From Bacillota bacterium (GTDB lineage Bacteria; Bacillota; Limnochordia; JAAZLZ01), in NCBI GenBank assembly GCA_012522085.1, contig JAAYLE010000115.1, positions 1 to 33,658 of the forward strand: a stretch of 33,658 bases of DNA, in the 5' to 3' direction. The notes below the pieces were generated by a model, which saw only the letters and a program-made list of their open reading frames with translations, did not search any database and had not been told where the DNA came from. Shown here piece after piece: positions 1 through 7,633 of this stretch. Made by a program: the position numbers and the translations under genes. Each line of letters starts with the position of its first letter. Within the stretch, counting starts at the first letter, position 1.

Positions 1-6
1 AGGGTG

Positions 7-128
7 TTTCCCGGTGGTGATAGCGGAGGGGCCACACCTGTTCCCATTCCGAACACAGCAGTTAAGCCCTCCAGCGCCCATGGTACTGCCCTGGAGACGG
101 GGTGGGAGAGTAGGTCGTCGCCGGGAAA
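7..128 (+). rRNA. rrf: 5S ribosomal RNA
   Basis: Seen: the 5' end (TTTCCCGG) pairs with the 3' end (CCGGGAAA), closing helix I. The interior carries typical bacterial 5S signatures such as CCGAACAC, GTTAAGC and GGGAGAGTAGG. The length of about 122 nt fits a mature bacterial 5S. A tRNA-Asn follows 8 nt later, so this is the distal end of an rRNA operon whose 16S and 23S genes lie upstream of the window. The ends are set by helix pairing and may be off by one or two bases. Confidence 0.95.
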
Positions 129-136
129 ATAATTGC

Positions 137-211
137 TCCTCGGTAGCTCAATGGTAGAGCACCCGGCTGTTAACCGGGTGGTTGCAGGTTCGAGTCCTGC
201 CCGGGGAGCCA
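137..211 (+). tRNA. tRNA-Asn (anticodon GUU)
   Basis: Seen: a cloverleaf of about 75 nt. The acceptor TCCTCGG pairs with CCGGGGA (one T-G pair). The D arm is AGCTCAATGGTAGAGCA. The anticodon arm reads CCCGG-CTGTTAA-CCGGG with anticodon GTT. The T arm is GCAGG-TTCGAGT-CCTGC, followed by discriminator G and an encoded CCA. The gene sits directly behind 5S rRNA and is probably co-transcribed with the rRNA operon. Confidence 0.97.
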
Positions 212-236
212 TTTTTTATTGCCAGCTTGGTCTTTT

Positions 237-262
237 GGCCCCTTGGGTAAACTCGAGGGGCC
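237..262 (+). terminator. possible rRNA/tRNA operon terminator hairpin
   Basis: GGCCCCT (237-243) pairs with AGGGGCC (256-262) across a 12-nt loop, followed by ATGTTTTATAT. It lies 26 nt after the tRNA. The weak T-tract makes it a moderate call. Confidence 0.4.
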
Positions 263-592
263 ATGTTTTATATGCCTGGCGAGCGTCGAACGCCCTGCAG
301 GTTGGACGCGATCGGGGCTGGCGTTGAGCACACCGCACCAGACGCTGTTTACGCGGCGATCCCGAAGAGTTCCGTCATCGATTCGCCGCGCCTTTGGCGG
401 ATCCTGTATCTAAAGGGCGCCTTCCGGTGGCGCTACCGCGGCGGTTGATAGCCTGAAGGTGCCGGGGGGAGGGCAGCAGGAGAAATCGCCGGGGGGAAAG
501 GAATGGGGTAGGCGGGCATTGAATACGTGTGATGATGGAGCACGGGGTGCCTAGTACAGGTTTCCCCAGGAAAAGGTAAGGAGGGTCGGTCG
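263..592. other. gene-free spacer with a two-stem hairpin
   Basis: No convincing gene is present. The main structure is at 416-463: GGCGCCTTC (416-424) pairs with GAAGGTGCC (455-463) through 9 bp including one G-U. Directly inside is CGGT (425-428) / ACCG (435-438). It could be part of the leader of the following MFS gene or a leftover of rRNA operon processing. It did not match any riboswitch class I can recall. The end of the spacer (578-585) carries the AAGGAGGG ribosome binding site of the MFS gene. Confidence 0.4.
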
Positions 593-1801
593 TTGGTTCA
601 GAATGTTATCATTTCTCTTGGGCATGCGGTGATCGATTTCTACATGAACATGCTTCCTTCCCTCATGCCCTTCATTATGACGAAGTATGGCTTAACCTTT
701 ACCCAGGTTGGGCTAATCATTGCGGTGAGGGCCGCGGCCGGTTCGTTCACACAGCCGCTGTTTGGGTTGTTCGTCGACCGGAAGGGGAGCGGCAGGACGC
801 TGATTTTGAGTCTCATTTGGACATCGGTCATCATGTCTTTGATCGGGGTTGCCCCGGGCTACTGGTGGCTTTTGGTGATCACCGCCTTCGGCCCCCTCGC
901 TTGTGCTCTCTATCATCCCCTCGGTTCGGCTTTGCTGCGTGAAGGCAGTGCACCGGAGAGTGTTGGCACTTTGACTTCGTTATACATCGTGGCGGGCAGC
1001 GTTGGCTATGCTCTTGCCCCGATAGTGTCTGTCGCGATTGTCTCCCGACTGGGTTTGCCCGGGACGCTTTTTTTATGTATCCCGGGACTGGCCGTTGCCG
1101 TTGTTCTGATCGCCATGGGCGTTCTCGATGCCAGGCTGGGCCGGGAAACCGCCATACCCGTTGAAGCGGCTTCGGAGAAAGATGGGGCGAAGTCGATCTT
1201 TGACCGCAGCCAATGGCTTGCTTCCTCGGGGCAGGTCCTCATGCTAAGCACTACTGCCATCTTGCGATCATGGGCGTACGTAGGGCTGGTCAACTTCCTC
1301 CCCATCTATTATGTATCGAGGGGCTACAGCCCTGAATACGGCAGCTACATGCTCAGTCTGTTTCTAATATCGGGATCTGTCGGCACTCTGCTGGGCGGGC
1401 GCTTGTCCGACCAGTGGGGGCGGCGTCCGGTTACTGCCGGCTCGCTGGTATTGGCTCTTTTTTGCCTAGCCAGCTATCTGCACAGTAGCGGTGCTGCGGA
1501 AATCATCCTGCTGGCGGCGACGGGATTCACCCTCTTGTCCTCCATGTCGGTGACCACTGTTCACGCCCAAGAGCTCATGGTTGGTCATACGGGCATGGCA
1601 GCCGGTTTGATGATGGGGCTGGTCTATGGACTGGGCGGGATTGGCGCTTCTTTCAGCGGCCGGATCGCGGATGTCTACAGCTTGCATACGGCCCTCCTGA
1701 CGCTGGTAGTCGTTCTTATTCCCGCGATCATCACTGTTTTAGTGGTGCCGGATCCTCACTTGGATGCGCTCAAGTCTCAGGAAGCCTCCTCCGGTGTCTA
1801 G
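593..1801 (+). CDS. MFS transporter, fosmidomycin-resistance (Fsr)-like
   Basis: Predicted proton-driven export permease in the cytoplasmic membrane, 402 residues, about 12 hydrophobic segments. Seen: GHAVIDFYMNMLPSLMPF at the N-terminus, GLFVDRKGSGR in the loop 2-3 region, an ALYHPLGSALLR segment near residue 105, and GGRLSDQWGRRPV in the second half. The combination of the first segment and the YHPxGSALxR block is characteristic of the Fsr branch of MFS (family knowledge); the exported compound is unknown. Translation starts at TTG, chosen because AAGGAGGG ends 7 nt upstream and the protein's N-terminus aligns with the family there. The stop overlaps the stop of the next, opposite-strand MFS gene in a shared CTAG. 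Confidence 0.85.
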   Translation: MVQNVIISLGHAVIDFYMNMLPSLMPFIMTKYGLTFTQVGLIIAVRAAAGSFTQPLFGLFVDRKGSGRTLILSLIWTSVIMSLIGVAPGYWWLLVITAFGPLACALYHPLGSALLREGSAPESVGTLTSLYIVAGSVGYALAPIVSVAIVSRLGLPGTLFLCIPGLAVAVVLIAMGVLDARLGRETAIPVEAASEKDGAKSIFDRSQWLASSGQVLMLSTTAILRSWAYVGLVNFLPIYYVSRGYSPEYGSYMLSLFLISGSVGTLLGGRLSDQWGRRPVTAGSLVLALFCLASYLHSSGAAEIILLAATGFTLLSSMSVTTVHAQELMVGHTGMAAGLMMGLVYGLGGIGASFSGRIADVYSLHTALLTLVVVLIPAIITVLVVPDPHLDALKSQEASSGV

Positions 1802-3024
1802 CTGCTTGGCGCTTGTTTTTCCTGAAAAGTGCCTCGCCAGCGGAGCAGCAGTCCGGTGGTCGAGAGGAGGAGAACCCCGGCGAGCAAGAAGGAGTTGTCG
1901 ATGCCCACTAGCTGGGAGGTAATGCCAAAAAAGACTGGATTGACAAATTGGGCCAGGCGGTTGCCGGTCATTCTGATCCCCATGGCAAAACCAAGTTCAT
2001 GGGGATCTGTGTTGGCGGCAACCGCGATCATGCTGAGGGGCTGGGTAAGCCCCATCCCTGCTCCCATTAGGCCGGAGGCCAGGGCGAGGGGCCAAAAGCT
2101 GGACAACAATGGCGTCAGCAAGACCCCGGCAGCCATCAGGGCCATGCCGCCCAGCAGGCTGAAGTAGTGGCCAAAGCGTTCACAGATCATGGGGATGAAC
2201 AACCGGATGGTGATGGCCATTAGAGAGCGGACGGAGAGCAGAACGCCGATAATAGTCACCGAGAAGCCGAGGTGGTCGAGATAAAGGGGGTAGAAAGCGT
2301 CTCGGAGGCCCTCGACGAACAGGACTACGAAACTAGACGCAATGGCTGTTTTCACCCCATCATTGGCCAGCAGCCTCGGCACTTGGTGCAAATCGCCCAC
2401 AAAGCTTCGACTTGCGGCGTGGACCTCCCTTGTCTCCCGCAGGTTTACCGCCATGAGGATCGGTATGACCGAGATCAAGGCGCTAATGACGATTGTCGGC
2501 CGGTATCCCAGAGCATCCACCAGCCGGCCCCCGATCAAGGGGCCGAACAGCTGTCCGGCGGAAGATGCGGTGGTAAACAGGCCGAAATGTGCGTCCCTGT
2601 CCCTGCCCTCCCCTATAGAGCCGATGAAGGTTTGGATGGCAACTATCACTAGCAGCTGGGAGATCCCCATGATTGCCTGGCTGATGCTCAAGACCACCAG
2701 GTTCGGGACGGATGAGGCCAAGAACAGCCCAGCGGCCCCCCCAATGGACCCTAAGAGGATCAACCGCTTCGTACCCCATAAGTCTGTTAGAATGCCCGTG
2801 GGAATGGCAAGAAAAAAGGGCAGAACAGCAAAAGATGAGACCACTAGCCCCACCGCAAGGGTTGAAGCCCCCAAGGATGCAGCATAAAGGGGGATGAAGG
2901 GCTTAACCGCAGTAAGGGCAGTAAAGCTCAGGACGGTAATGAGGTTGATCAGCAGCAGTTGGCGGCCCATCTCTCGCGGGGCCGGCGCATTCTGCAATGA
3001 GAGGTTCTCCTGGGGCAAGTCCAT
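1798..3024 (-). CDS. MFS transporter
   Basis: A 408-residue, 12-segment major facilitator. Seen: after a 20-residue cytoplasmic tail the membrane core starts around residue 23. The loop 2-3 motif is GILTDLWGTKRLI, and GPLIGGRLVDALGYRPT marks helices 5-6. Substrate cannot be told; the closest impression is a drug/metabolite efflux or sugar-efflux type MFS. The ATG at 3024 has only a modest AAGGGG upstream. It is convergent with the preceding MFS gene (4-bp stop overlap) and divergent from the URO-D family gene, so the promoter must lie in 3025-3386. Confidence 0.8.
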   Translation of the reverse strand: MDLPQENLSLQNAPAPREMGRQLLLINLITVLSFTALTAVKPFIPLYAASLGASTLAVGLVVSSFAVLPFFLAIPTGILTDLWGTKRLILLGSIGGAAGLFLASSVPNLVVLSISQAIMGISQLLVIVAIQTFIGSIGEGRDRDAHFGLFTTASSAGQLFGPLIGGRLVDALGYRPTIVISALISVIPILMAVNLRETREVHAASRSFVGDLHQVPRLLANDGVKTAIASSFVVLFVEGLRDAFYPLYLDHLGFSVTIIGVLLSVRSLMAITIRLFIPMICERFGHYFSLLGGMALMAAGVLLTPLLSSFWPLALASGLMGAGMGLTQPLSMIAVAANTDPHELGFAMGIRMTGNRLAQFVNPVFFGITSQLVGIDNSFLLAGVLLLSTTGLLLRWRGTFQEKQAPSS

Positions 3025-3386
3025 ATCAGTCCCCTTGGCAAGTCTTAGGTTCGATTGTTCTCATCCGCACCTCAACTTCTACGGTGGAGGTTGATTTGCC
3101 TGCAAGCGGATTGTGGACTTTCAAAATCTTGCATTGCTTTGCTAAGGCGGCTAAAATGATTTCCTTATTACGACCCGGCGATTCGACCCCTTATCATTGA
3201 GGGCGGATCCCGTTCAAGAGCTGAACCGTCTTCCCCTTCAAATTGGATATTTCCTTCATGATGCCTTGAGCACCTTGATCTGGAAGGTGCGGGATGATCT
3301 CGTCCCCCGCCCTCGTTCCAGGAGGAATTCCGAGTCGGCGAGCAGAAGTACCCATGGAATTACTAGACGAGGGAGGCCTACGATCC
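3025..3386. promoter_or_regulatory. divergent intergenic region
   Basis: The region between a minus-strand MFS gene and the plus-strand URO-D family gene must hold both promoters. I see no clean -35/-10 pair. An interrupted hairpin lies around 3288-3311 (GCGGGA ... TCCC-CCGC). An AGGAGGAATT stretch near 3320 resembles a ribosome binding site, but the nearest in-frame ATG (3354) is too far away to use it. The gene start was therefore placed at 3387. Confidence 0.35.
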
Positions 3387-4532
3387 ATGAACTCTGCCGA
3401 ACGAATCTTGACGGCCCTCGACCATAAGGAACCGGATCGCATTCCTTTTGATTTGGGGGCTACCCATAGCACCGGGATCAATGTTCACGCTTATAGTGCT
3501 CTGCTGAAGCATTTGGGCATAGAGGACGAGGTGAAACTCACCAACCTCTCTTCCCAGCTGGCCGACGTTGGGGATCAGCTCCGCGATCGGTGGAAGATTG
3601 ATACCAAGGGGCTTTTCCCCCGCAGCCCATCGACGTGGAAGCTCAAGATAGAGGAAGAGGGAGACTACCTGAGCTACTACGATGAATGGGGCATTAAGTG
3701 GATGATGCCAAAAGAGGGCGGCCATTACTACGACATGAGAGAGCACCCTCTGCAGGGCTGCACCATTGAAGACTTGGATAAGTTCCCCTGGCCCAATCCT
3801 CGCGACGCGGCGCGGGTTGAAGGACTTAGGGATGAGGCGATCAAGGCGAGGGAATCTGGCCGCGCCGTGCTTATGGGCGGAACAATCGGGAACGGCTTCC
3901 TCCATACGGGGAATTGGCTCGAAGGCTACGAGGACTTCTTCTCCGATCTGGCCGGTGACCCCGATAAGGCATGCAAGTTGATGGATAAGGTGTTGGAGCT
4001 CAAGTTGGAGTATTGGGACATGGTGCTGGAGGAGATAGGCGATCTCATCCACATCGTGTGTGAACTGGACGACCTGGGCACCCAGGGCGGACCGCTGATT
4101 TCTCCAGATATGTATCGCCGGCTGATCAAGCCGCGGCAGCAGCAATTGTACTCGTTCATTAAGAAGCGAGCTCCCCATGCAAAAATTTTCTACCACTCCT
4201 GTGGAAGCGTTTACCACTTCATCGGCGACCTGATCGAAGCAGGTGTTGACATCCTCAATCCCGTGCAGGTAGCGGCAGCCGACATGGACTCAAAGCGGCT
4301 AAAGAAAGAATTTGGCAATGACATCGTCTTCTGGGGAGGCGGCGTTGATACCCAGCGGGTGCTTCCCTATGGCACGCCCCAAGAGGTTAGGGACGAAGTG
4401 AAGCGGCGGATAGACGATCTTGCGCCAGGAGGAGGCTTTGTGTTCGCCACGGTGCACAATATCCAGGGAGATGTGCCTCCGGAAAATATTGTGGCGATGT
4501 GGGAAACCCTGCAGGAGTACGGACGCTATTAA
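3387..4532 (+). CDS. uroporphyrinogen decarboxylase (URO-D) family protein
   Basis: A 381-residue TIM-barrel protein of the URO-D superfamily. Seen: N-terminal ERILTALDHKEPDRIPFDLG, central CELDDLGTQGGPLISPDMYR, FYHSCGSVYHFIGDLIEAGV, DILNPVQ, and near the C-terminus GGGFVFATVHNIQGDVPPEN. Family knowledge: the GxxxxxP-type C-terminal block and HSCG motif are typical of the MtaA/CmuA-like branch, which moves methyl groups to or from corrinoid proteins rather than making coproporphyrinogen. No haem genes are nearby, and a corrinoid partner is not in the window, so substrate is open. The start is the ATG 10 nt after GGGAGG; longer forms begin with a non-conserved extension. It is followed directly by a strong terminator. 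Confidence 0.85.
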   Translation: MNSAERILTALDHKEPDRIPFDLGATHSTGINVHAYSALLKHLGIEDEVKLTNLSSQLADVGDQLRDRWKIDTKGLFPRSPSTWKLKIEEEGDYLSYYDEWGIKWMMPKEGGHYYDMREHPLQGCTIEDLDKFPWPNPRDAARVEGLRDEAIKARESGRAVLMGGTIGNGFLHTGNWLEGYEDFFSDLAGDPDKACKLMDKVLELKLEYWDMVLEEIGDLIHIVCELDDLGTQGGPLISPDMYRRLIKPRQQQLYSFIKKRAPHAKIFYHSCGSVYHFIGDLIEAGVDILNPVQVAAADMDSKRLKKEFGNDIVFWGGGVDTQRVLPYGTPQEVRDEVKRRIDDLAPGGGFVFATVHNIQGDVPPENIVAMWETLQEYGRY

Positions 4533-4533
4533 A

Positions 4534-4577
4534 CGAAAACTGGTACGGGACGTCGGTTCGTCCCGTACCAGTTTTCG
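4534..4577 (+). terminator. perfect 19-bp inverted repeat, probably bidirectional terminator
   Basis: CGAAAACTGGTACGGGACG (4534-4552) is an exact reverse complement of 4559-4577, with the 6-nt loop TCGGTT. It begins one base after the URO-D family stop codon. The A-tract and T-tract are built into the base of the stem, so RNA made from either strand would end in a U-run. Confidence 0.75.
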
Positions 4578-4701
4578 GGGCAGGTTTAAACGCTGATGCC
4601 CGCCCCATCACGTCAGCCGCCACAGCCGACCGTTCGCACTAGGATTATCGGCAAGCCTGCCGAGAGACTTGAGATAAAAATTACAGATATATTTTCTTAC
4701 A

Positions 4702-4766
4702 CGGCCTGAGATGGAAGGAATTTATTTCCGAAAGGAGAATAAATTAGTACAATATCAATCAGGCCG
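4702..4766. other. nested inverted repeats upstream of a small ORF
   Basis: Outer arms CGGCCTGA (4702-4709) and TCAGGCCG (4759-4766) are exact complements. Inner arms AATTTATT (4719-4726) and AATAAATT (4738-4745) are also exact complements. In RNA this gives two stacked stems separated by an asymmetric internal loop; in DNA it could be two operators. It lies 64 nt before the 26-codon ORF at 4831. A TACAAT sequence at 4748-4753 could be a -10 element, but its -35 partner is poor. Confidence 0.45.
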
Positions 4767-4830
4767 CTCTGGGGAGCAGCACGCATCTTTATCTAGAACG
4801 GCTTAAGTTCTTACAGGGAGGTGAAACCAA

Positions 4831-4911
4831 ATGAAGTGGCGCATCATGTATTATCTGATGGCTATTGCTTCTTTCGTGATTGCTTCGGGAGCCGGTTGGA
4901 AGTGGAACTAG
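4831..4911 (+). CDS. 26-residue hydrophobic small protein
   Basis: Seen: ATG at 4831, 6 nt after a near-perfect GGGAGGTGA; 26 codons and a TAG stop. The sequence has a basic start (MKWR), one hydrophobic stretch from residue 6 to about 21 (MYYLMAIASFVIASGA) and a short C-terminal GWKWN. It could span the membrane once or act as a leaderless signal or regulatory peptide. It stands alone between two terminators, so it is its own transcription unit. I do not recognise a family. It has no cysteine, so it is unlike AgrD-type cyclic peptides. Being short, it could be chance, but the ribosome binding site quality and the flanking terminators argue for a real gene. Confidence 0.55.
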   Translation: MKWRIMYYLMAIASFVIASGAGWKWN

Positions 4912-4961
4912 GACGGGGTGCCAGCCCGATCACATGAGGTGAGCCGCCACAGCACACCAGC

Positions 4962-5020
4962 GCCCGCAGGAAGCGATCAGACCTGCCCGAAATAGGGAGC
5001 GCTCCTGCGGGCTTTCCCTC
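4962..5020 (+). terminator. terminator after the small ORF
   Basis: GCCCGCAGGA (4962-4971) pairs with TCCTGCGGGC (5003-5012), extended by GCG (4973-4975) / CGC (5000-5002) after a bulged A. It is followed by TTTCCCTCCTT. It closes the small unit and separates it from the HD-GYP gene. Confidence 0.65.
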
Positions 5021-5088
5021 CTTGACGTTCGTTCTTGGAGGTTGTTGCCGCTAAGTGCGCAATATGATCGGGTGGGAGGTTAGGCTTC

Positions 5089-6378
5089 GTGTCCGATGCA
5101 TCGACTCGGCTGTTGACCCTATACGTCTCATTGACGTCTTTGGTGGCGCTGCCTTTTCTGGTCAACGCGCTGCCTGCTCTGCCCGGGGTGTTGACCCCTA
5201 GCTTTCTGTTTTTCTGGTTTTTTACCTCCGTCGCCGAGAAATGGCCTGTGACTATGCCCCTGAGGAATCTGGGCGACCAAGAAGGCCAAGCGGTTGCAGT
5301 GTCGACAGCCTTTTATTTCGCAGCCATCATTGTCTTTGGGACCGATACTGCTGTCCTGATGGCTGCGCTCGCGGTTTGCACCGGTGAGATACTCCGGGGC
5401 AAATCATTCATGAAGACTGTTTTCAACGTGAGTCAGTATGTTATCTGTACGGCGGCCGCCGGACGGGCTTATGAACTGTTTGCCGCTCCCGGTCCTTTTA
5501 TGCTCGCGGAGGATTGGCCGGGACTCTTGGCTGCGGCGCTGGTTTTCATGGGCTTGAATGTGTTTTTCACCCTAGGCGCCGTCTCTCTCTCCCTGGGAAG
5601 GTCTCTGATTGAGATTTGGCAGATGACCAACAAGACGGTTGTGGTCCATGACATTGCCCTGTATCCTTTGGGCGCCATGGCTGCCTTCGTCTACCAACGG
5701 GAGCCTTTGGCCATTGCCTTGCTGTTCTTGCCTCTGCTCATCATCCACTATGCCTTTAGAACCTTCAGCAATCTGCAGGTGGAGACCAGGAAAGTCCTCG
5801 AGGCATTAGCCGACAGCATTGATATGCGGGATGGTTATACATATCGACACTCCCAACGGGTTGCCGAGTGGGCGGAGCGGATAGGGGAGGCGATGGGTCT
5901 GCAGGCGGAAGACACGAGCTTGATCGTGTCGGCAGCCCGGATTCACGATCTAGGCAAGGTGTCCTGGGACAACGACATCTTAGCTAAACCGGGACCGTTG
6001 ACGCCGGAAGAATGGGAGTTTGTCAAACGGCACCCTTTAGTTGCGGTGGATATGCTCAAGGACTTGAGCCTTTACCGGGATGGAGTGCCTTTGATTCGTC
6101 ATCACCATGAACGATATGACGGCAGGGGCTATCCTGATGGACTTAAGGGCGAGGAGATCCCCCTAGGAGCTCGGATCATTACGGTGGCCGACGCATATGA
6201 TGCGATGACCACCGACCGACCATACAGGGGAGCCTGCAGCCCCAATGAAGCCTTGGAGCGGCTGCGGGAAGGAGCGGGCGCTCAGTTCGACCCTAAAGTG
6301 GTGGAGGCCTTTTGCCAGGTTTGGGCAGCCGAGGAGAAATCCCTCGAGCCCTCTGGACAACTGCGGCTGGCCCGCTAA
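5089..6378 (+). CDS. membrane-bound HD-GYP domain protein (putative c-di-GMP phosphodiesterase)
   Basis: A 429-residue membrane signalling enzyme. Seen: about seven hydrophobic segments in residues 10-225, then an HD-GYP domain from about 235. Conserved parts are RHSQRVAEWAERIG (253-266), HDLGK with the metal-binding HD at 286-287, the HHExxDGxGYP motif at about 339-349, and ARIITVADAYDAMTTDRPYR (361-380). Family knowledge: complete motifs like these predict hydrolysis of cyclic di-GMP; the N-terminal membrane part probably senses an unknown signal. GTG start, 9 nt after GGGAGGT. The DUF5317 gene follows 25 bp later with its own ribosome binding site, so both are probably one operon. Confidence 0.9.
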   Translation: MSDASTRLLTLYVSLTSLVALPFLVNALPALPGVLTPSFLFFWFFTSVAEKWPVTMPLRNLGDQEGQAVAVSTAFYFAAIIVFGTDTAVLMAALAVCTGEILRGKSFMKTVFNVSQYVICTAAAGRAYELFAAPGPFMLAEDWPGLLAAALVFMGLNVFFTLGAVSLSLGRSLIEIWQMTNKTVVVHDIALYPLGAMAAFVYQREPLAIALLFLPLLIIHYAFRTFSNLQVETRKVLEALADSIDMRDGYTYRHSQRVAEWAERIGEAMGLQAEDTSLIVSAARIHDLGKVSWDNDILAKPGPLTPEEWEFVKRHPLVAVDMLKDLSLYRDGVPLIRHHHERYDGRGYPDGLKGEEIPLGARIITVADAYDAMTTDRPYRGACSPNEALERLREGAGAQFDPKVVEAFCQVWAAEEKSLEPSGQLRLAR

Positions 6379-6403
6379 GACGAAACCGGTTAGGAGGACT
6401 TGT

Positions 6404-6961
6404 GTGTTCATTCCATTCCTTGTGGGTGCAGTCCTAGCTGCGTCATTATTGACTGGAGGCTCCCTCAAAGGGCTCGTCCAGGCCAAAATCCGGGGGAGCG
6501 TTCTTTTTTTCCTGCCCCTTTTGTTCCAGATCGTCCTGTTTCGATGGGGCGAAGACCATGTAGCTATTGGTCATATAGGAACCTATGTGCTCCTCTTGGC
6601 TGCGGTCCTCTTCAATCTCCACCTGCCCGGCATGAAGGTCATGATGTTGGGTCTTCTCAGCAATTTCCTGGTGATCGCGTACAACGGCGGCTTCATGCCC
6701 ATGTCCTTAGATGCTTTGCGGGGCGCAGGCCTATTGGAAGTGGCCGAGTACTTGCAGGGGGGCGGCACGCTCCATAACGGAATCGCCATGTCCGAGGGGA
6801 CGCGTCTGTGGTTCTTGGGGGACATCTTCTATCTGCCCCCTCCTTTCCCATTTCCCAATGTGGTCAGCGTTGGGGATCTGCTTCTGGTCGTCGGAGGCGG
6901 CATTCTCTGCTGGCAGCTGACCCGCGTCGCGAGGAATCGGCGAAGTCAATCCCACTCCTGA
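6404..6961 (+). CDS. DUF5317 family membrane protein
   Basis: A 185-residue membrane protein with about five hydrophobic segments. Seen: GGSLKGLVQAKIRGS after the first segment, LGLLSNFLVIAYNGGFMPM in the middle, and the late LWFLGDIFYLPPPFPFPNVV followed by VSVGDLLLVVGG. These blocks are those of the DUF5317 family (recognised from memory), whose function is unknown. The GTG at 6404 was chosen because GGAGG lies 6 nt upstream; longer readings run into the HD-GYP gene without a ribosome binding site. Its position behind an HD-GYP gene suggests a signalling or sensing role, but that is inference. Confidence 0.75.
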   Translation: MFIPFLVGAVLAASLLTGGSLKGLVQAKIRGSVLFFLPLLFQIVLFRWGEDHVAIGHIGTYVLLLAAVLFNLHLPGMKVMMLGLLSNFLVIAYNGGFMPMSLDALRGAGLLEVAEYLQGGGTLHNGIAMSEGTRLWFLGDIFYLPPPFPFPNVVSVGDLLLVVGGGILCWQLTRVARNRRSQSHS

Positions 6962-7146
6962 AAAAAGCTCCTCTAGAATGGGAACGTCACTGAAGTTGAT
7001 CGGCGCGTAACCGGCGCGCAGGAAAGATTTCTTCGCCGTCAGGAACTGAGGGAGACTATTTCCGCGTCGCGGTGTCCATGCAGCCCTCCGATGGGAGAGT
7101 TGATCGCCGCCGGGAAGGGGGCCAGTCACAGGCCCCGCTATCGTTC

Positions 7147-7632
7147 TTATCCCAAGACTGATGCGGCCAGCCCCGCCAGGAGGGGAAGGAGGCAGGTCAA
7201 AGAAAGCCGCAGCGCGGTAAATCTCGGCCCCATCAGGGGAAGCTCAAAGGGAAACAGGGACAGATTGGCTATGGACCAGGCCGTTACGAAGGCAACGCAG
7301 GGCCCAAGACCTGCTCCGGCGCGAAAGAGTCCTCCAATGATAGGAAAGATCACGTAGGGCGGTCCGGCAACGAGGACCCCGGCCGCAATGGCGATGACGA
7401 TCGCCTGCAGCCCCGCTTCCTGGCCCAGCCAGGCGCTGATCAGCTCCGGGGAGATCAGGGCATCCAACAAGCCGACAATCAAGAAAGCCGGGAGTAGGCT
7501 TGGCCCCATCATTCTCAGAAGACGAAGACCTTCCGCAAGCCCCTGGCGAGTCTGCTCCGGGCCGACTCTCTTGTTGGCCGCTAGGGTCAACAAGGCGGCG
7601 GCGGCAAACATAACAATGGTGATAGTGAGCAT
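7147..7632 (-). CDS. half-size permease, ArsP/DUF318 type (second of pair)
   Basis: A 161-residue membrane protein with four or five hydrophobic segments. Seen: FLIVGLLDALISPELISAWLG, then GVLVAGPPYVIFPIIGGLFRAGAGLG and FELPLMGPRFTALRL. The AGPPYVIFPII block matches GGPYVYYPIAL of the adjacent gene, so the two are paralogous halves. Family knowledge: ArsP/YraQ permeases are normally about 300-350 residues with two such halves fused; here they are separate proteins that probably form a heterodimer. Start ATG, 8 nt after AAGGAGG. It begins one base after the upstream gene's stop, so they are translationally coupled. Substrate is unknown. Confidence 0.7.
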   Translation of the reverse strand: MLTITIVMFAAAALLTLAANKRVGPEQTRQGLAEGLRLLRMMGPSLLPAFLIVGLLDALISPELISAWLGQEAGLQAIVIAIAAGVLVAGPPYVIFPIIGGLFRAGAGLGPCVAFVTAWSIANLSLFPFELPLMGPRFTALRLSLTCLLPLLAGLAASVLG

Positions 7633-7633
7633 A

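Noticed and set aside
3378-4217. A long minus-strand frame inside the URO-D family gene (279 codons).
   Set aside because: It is the antisense shadow of a clearly recognisable URO-D family protein with all its motifs on the plus strand.
4831-4911. The 26-residue peptide as an AgrD-like cyclic autoinducer precursor.
   Set aside because: It lacks the cysteine or serine needed for the ring and the acidic tail, and there is no AgrB-type protease next to it.
6731-7129. A minus-strand reading frame with protein-like stretches (FLTAKKSFLRAGYAPINF).
   Set aside because: Most of it overlaps the DUF5317 gene, it has no ribosome binding site and it matches nothing I know. The part at 6962-7129 could be a decayed tail but cannot be supported.
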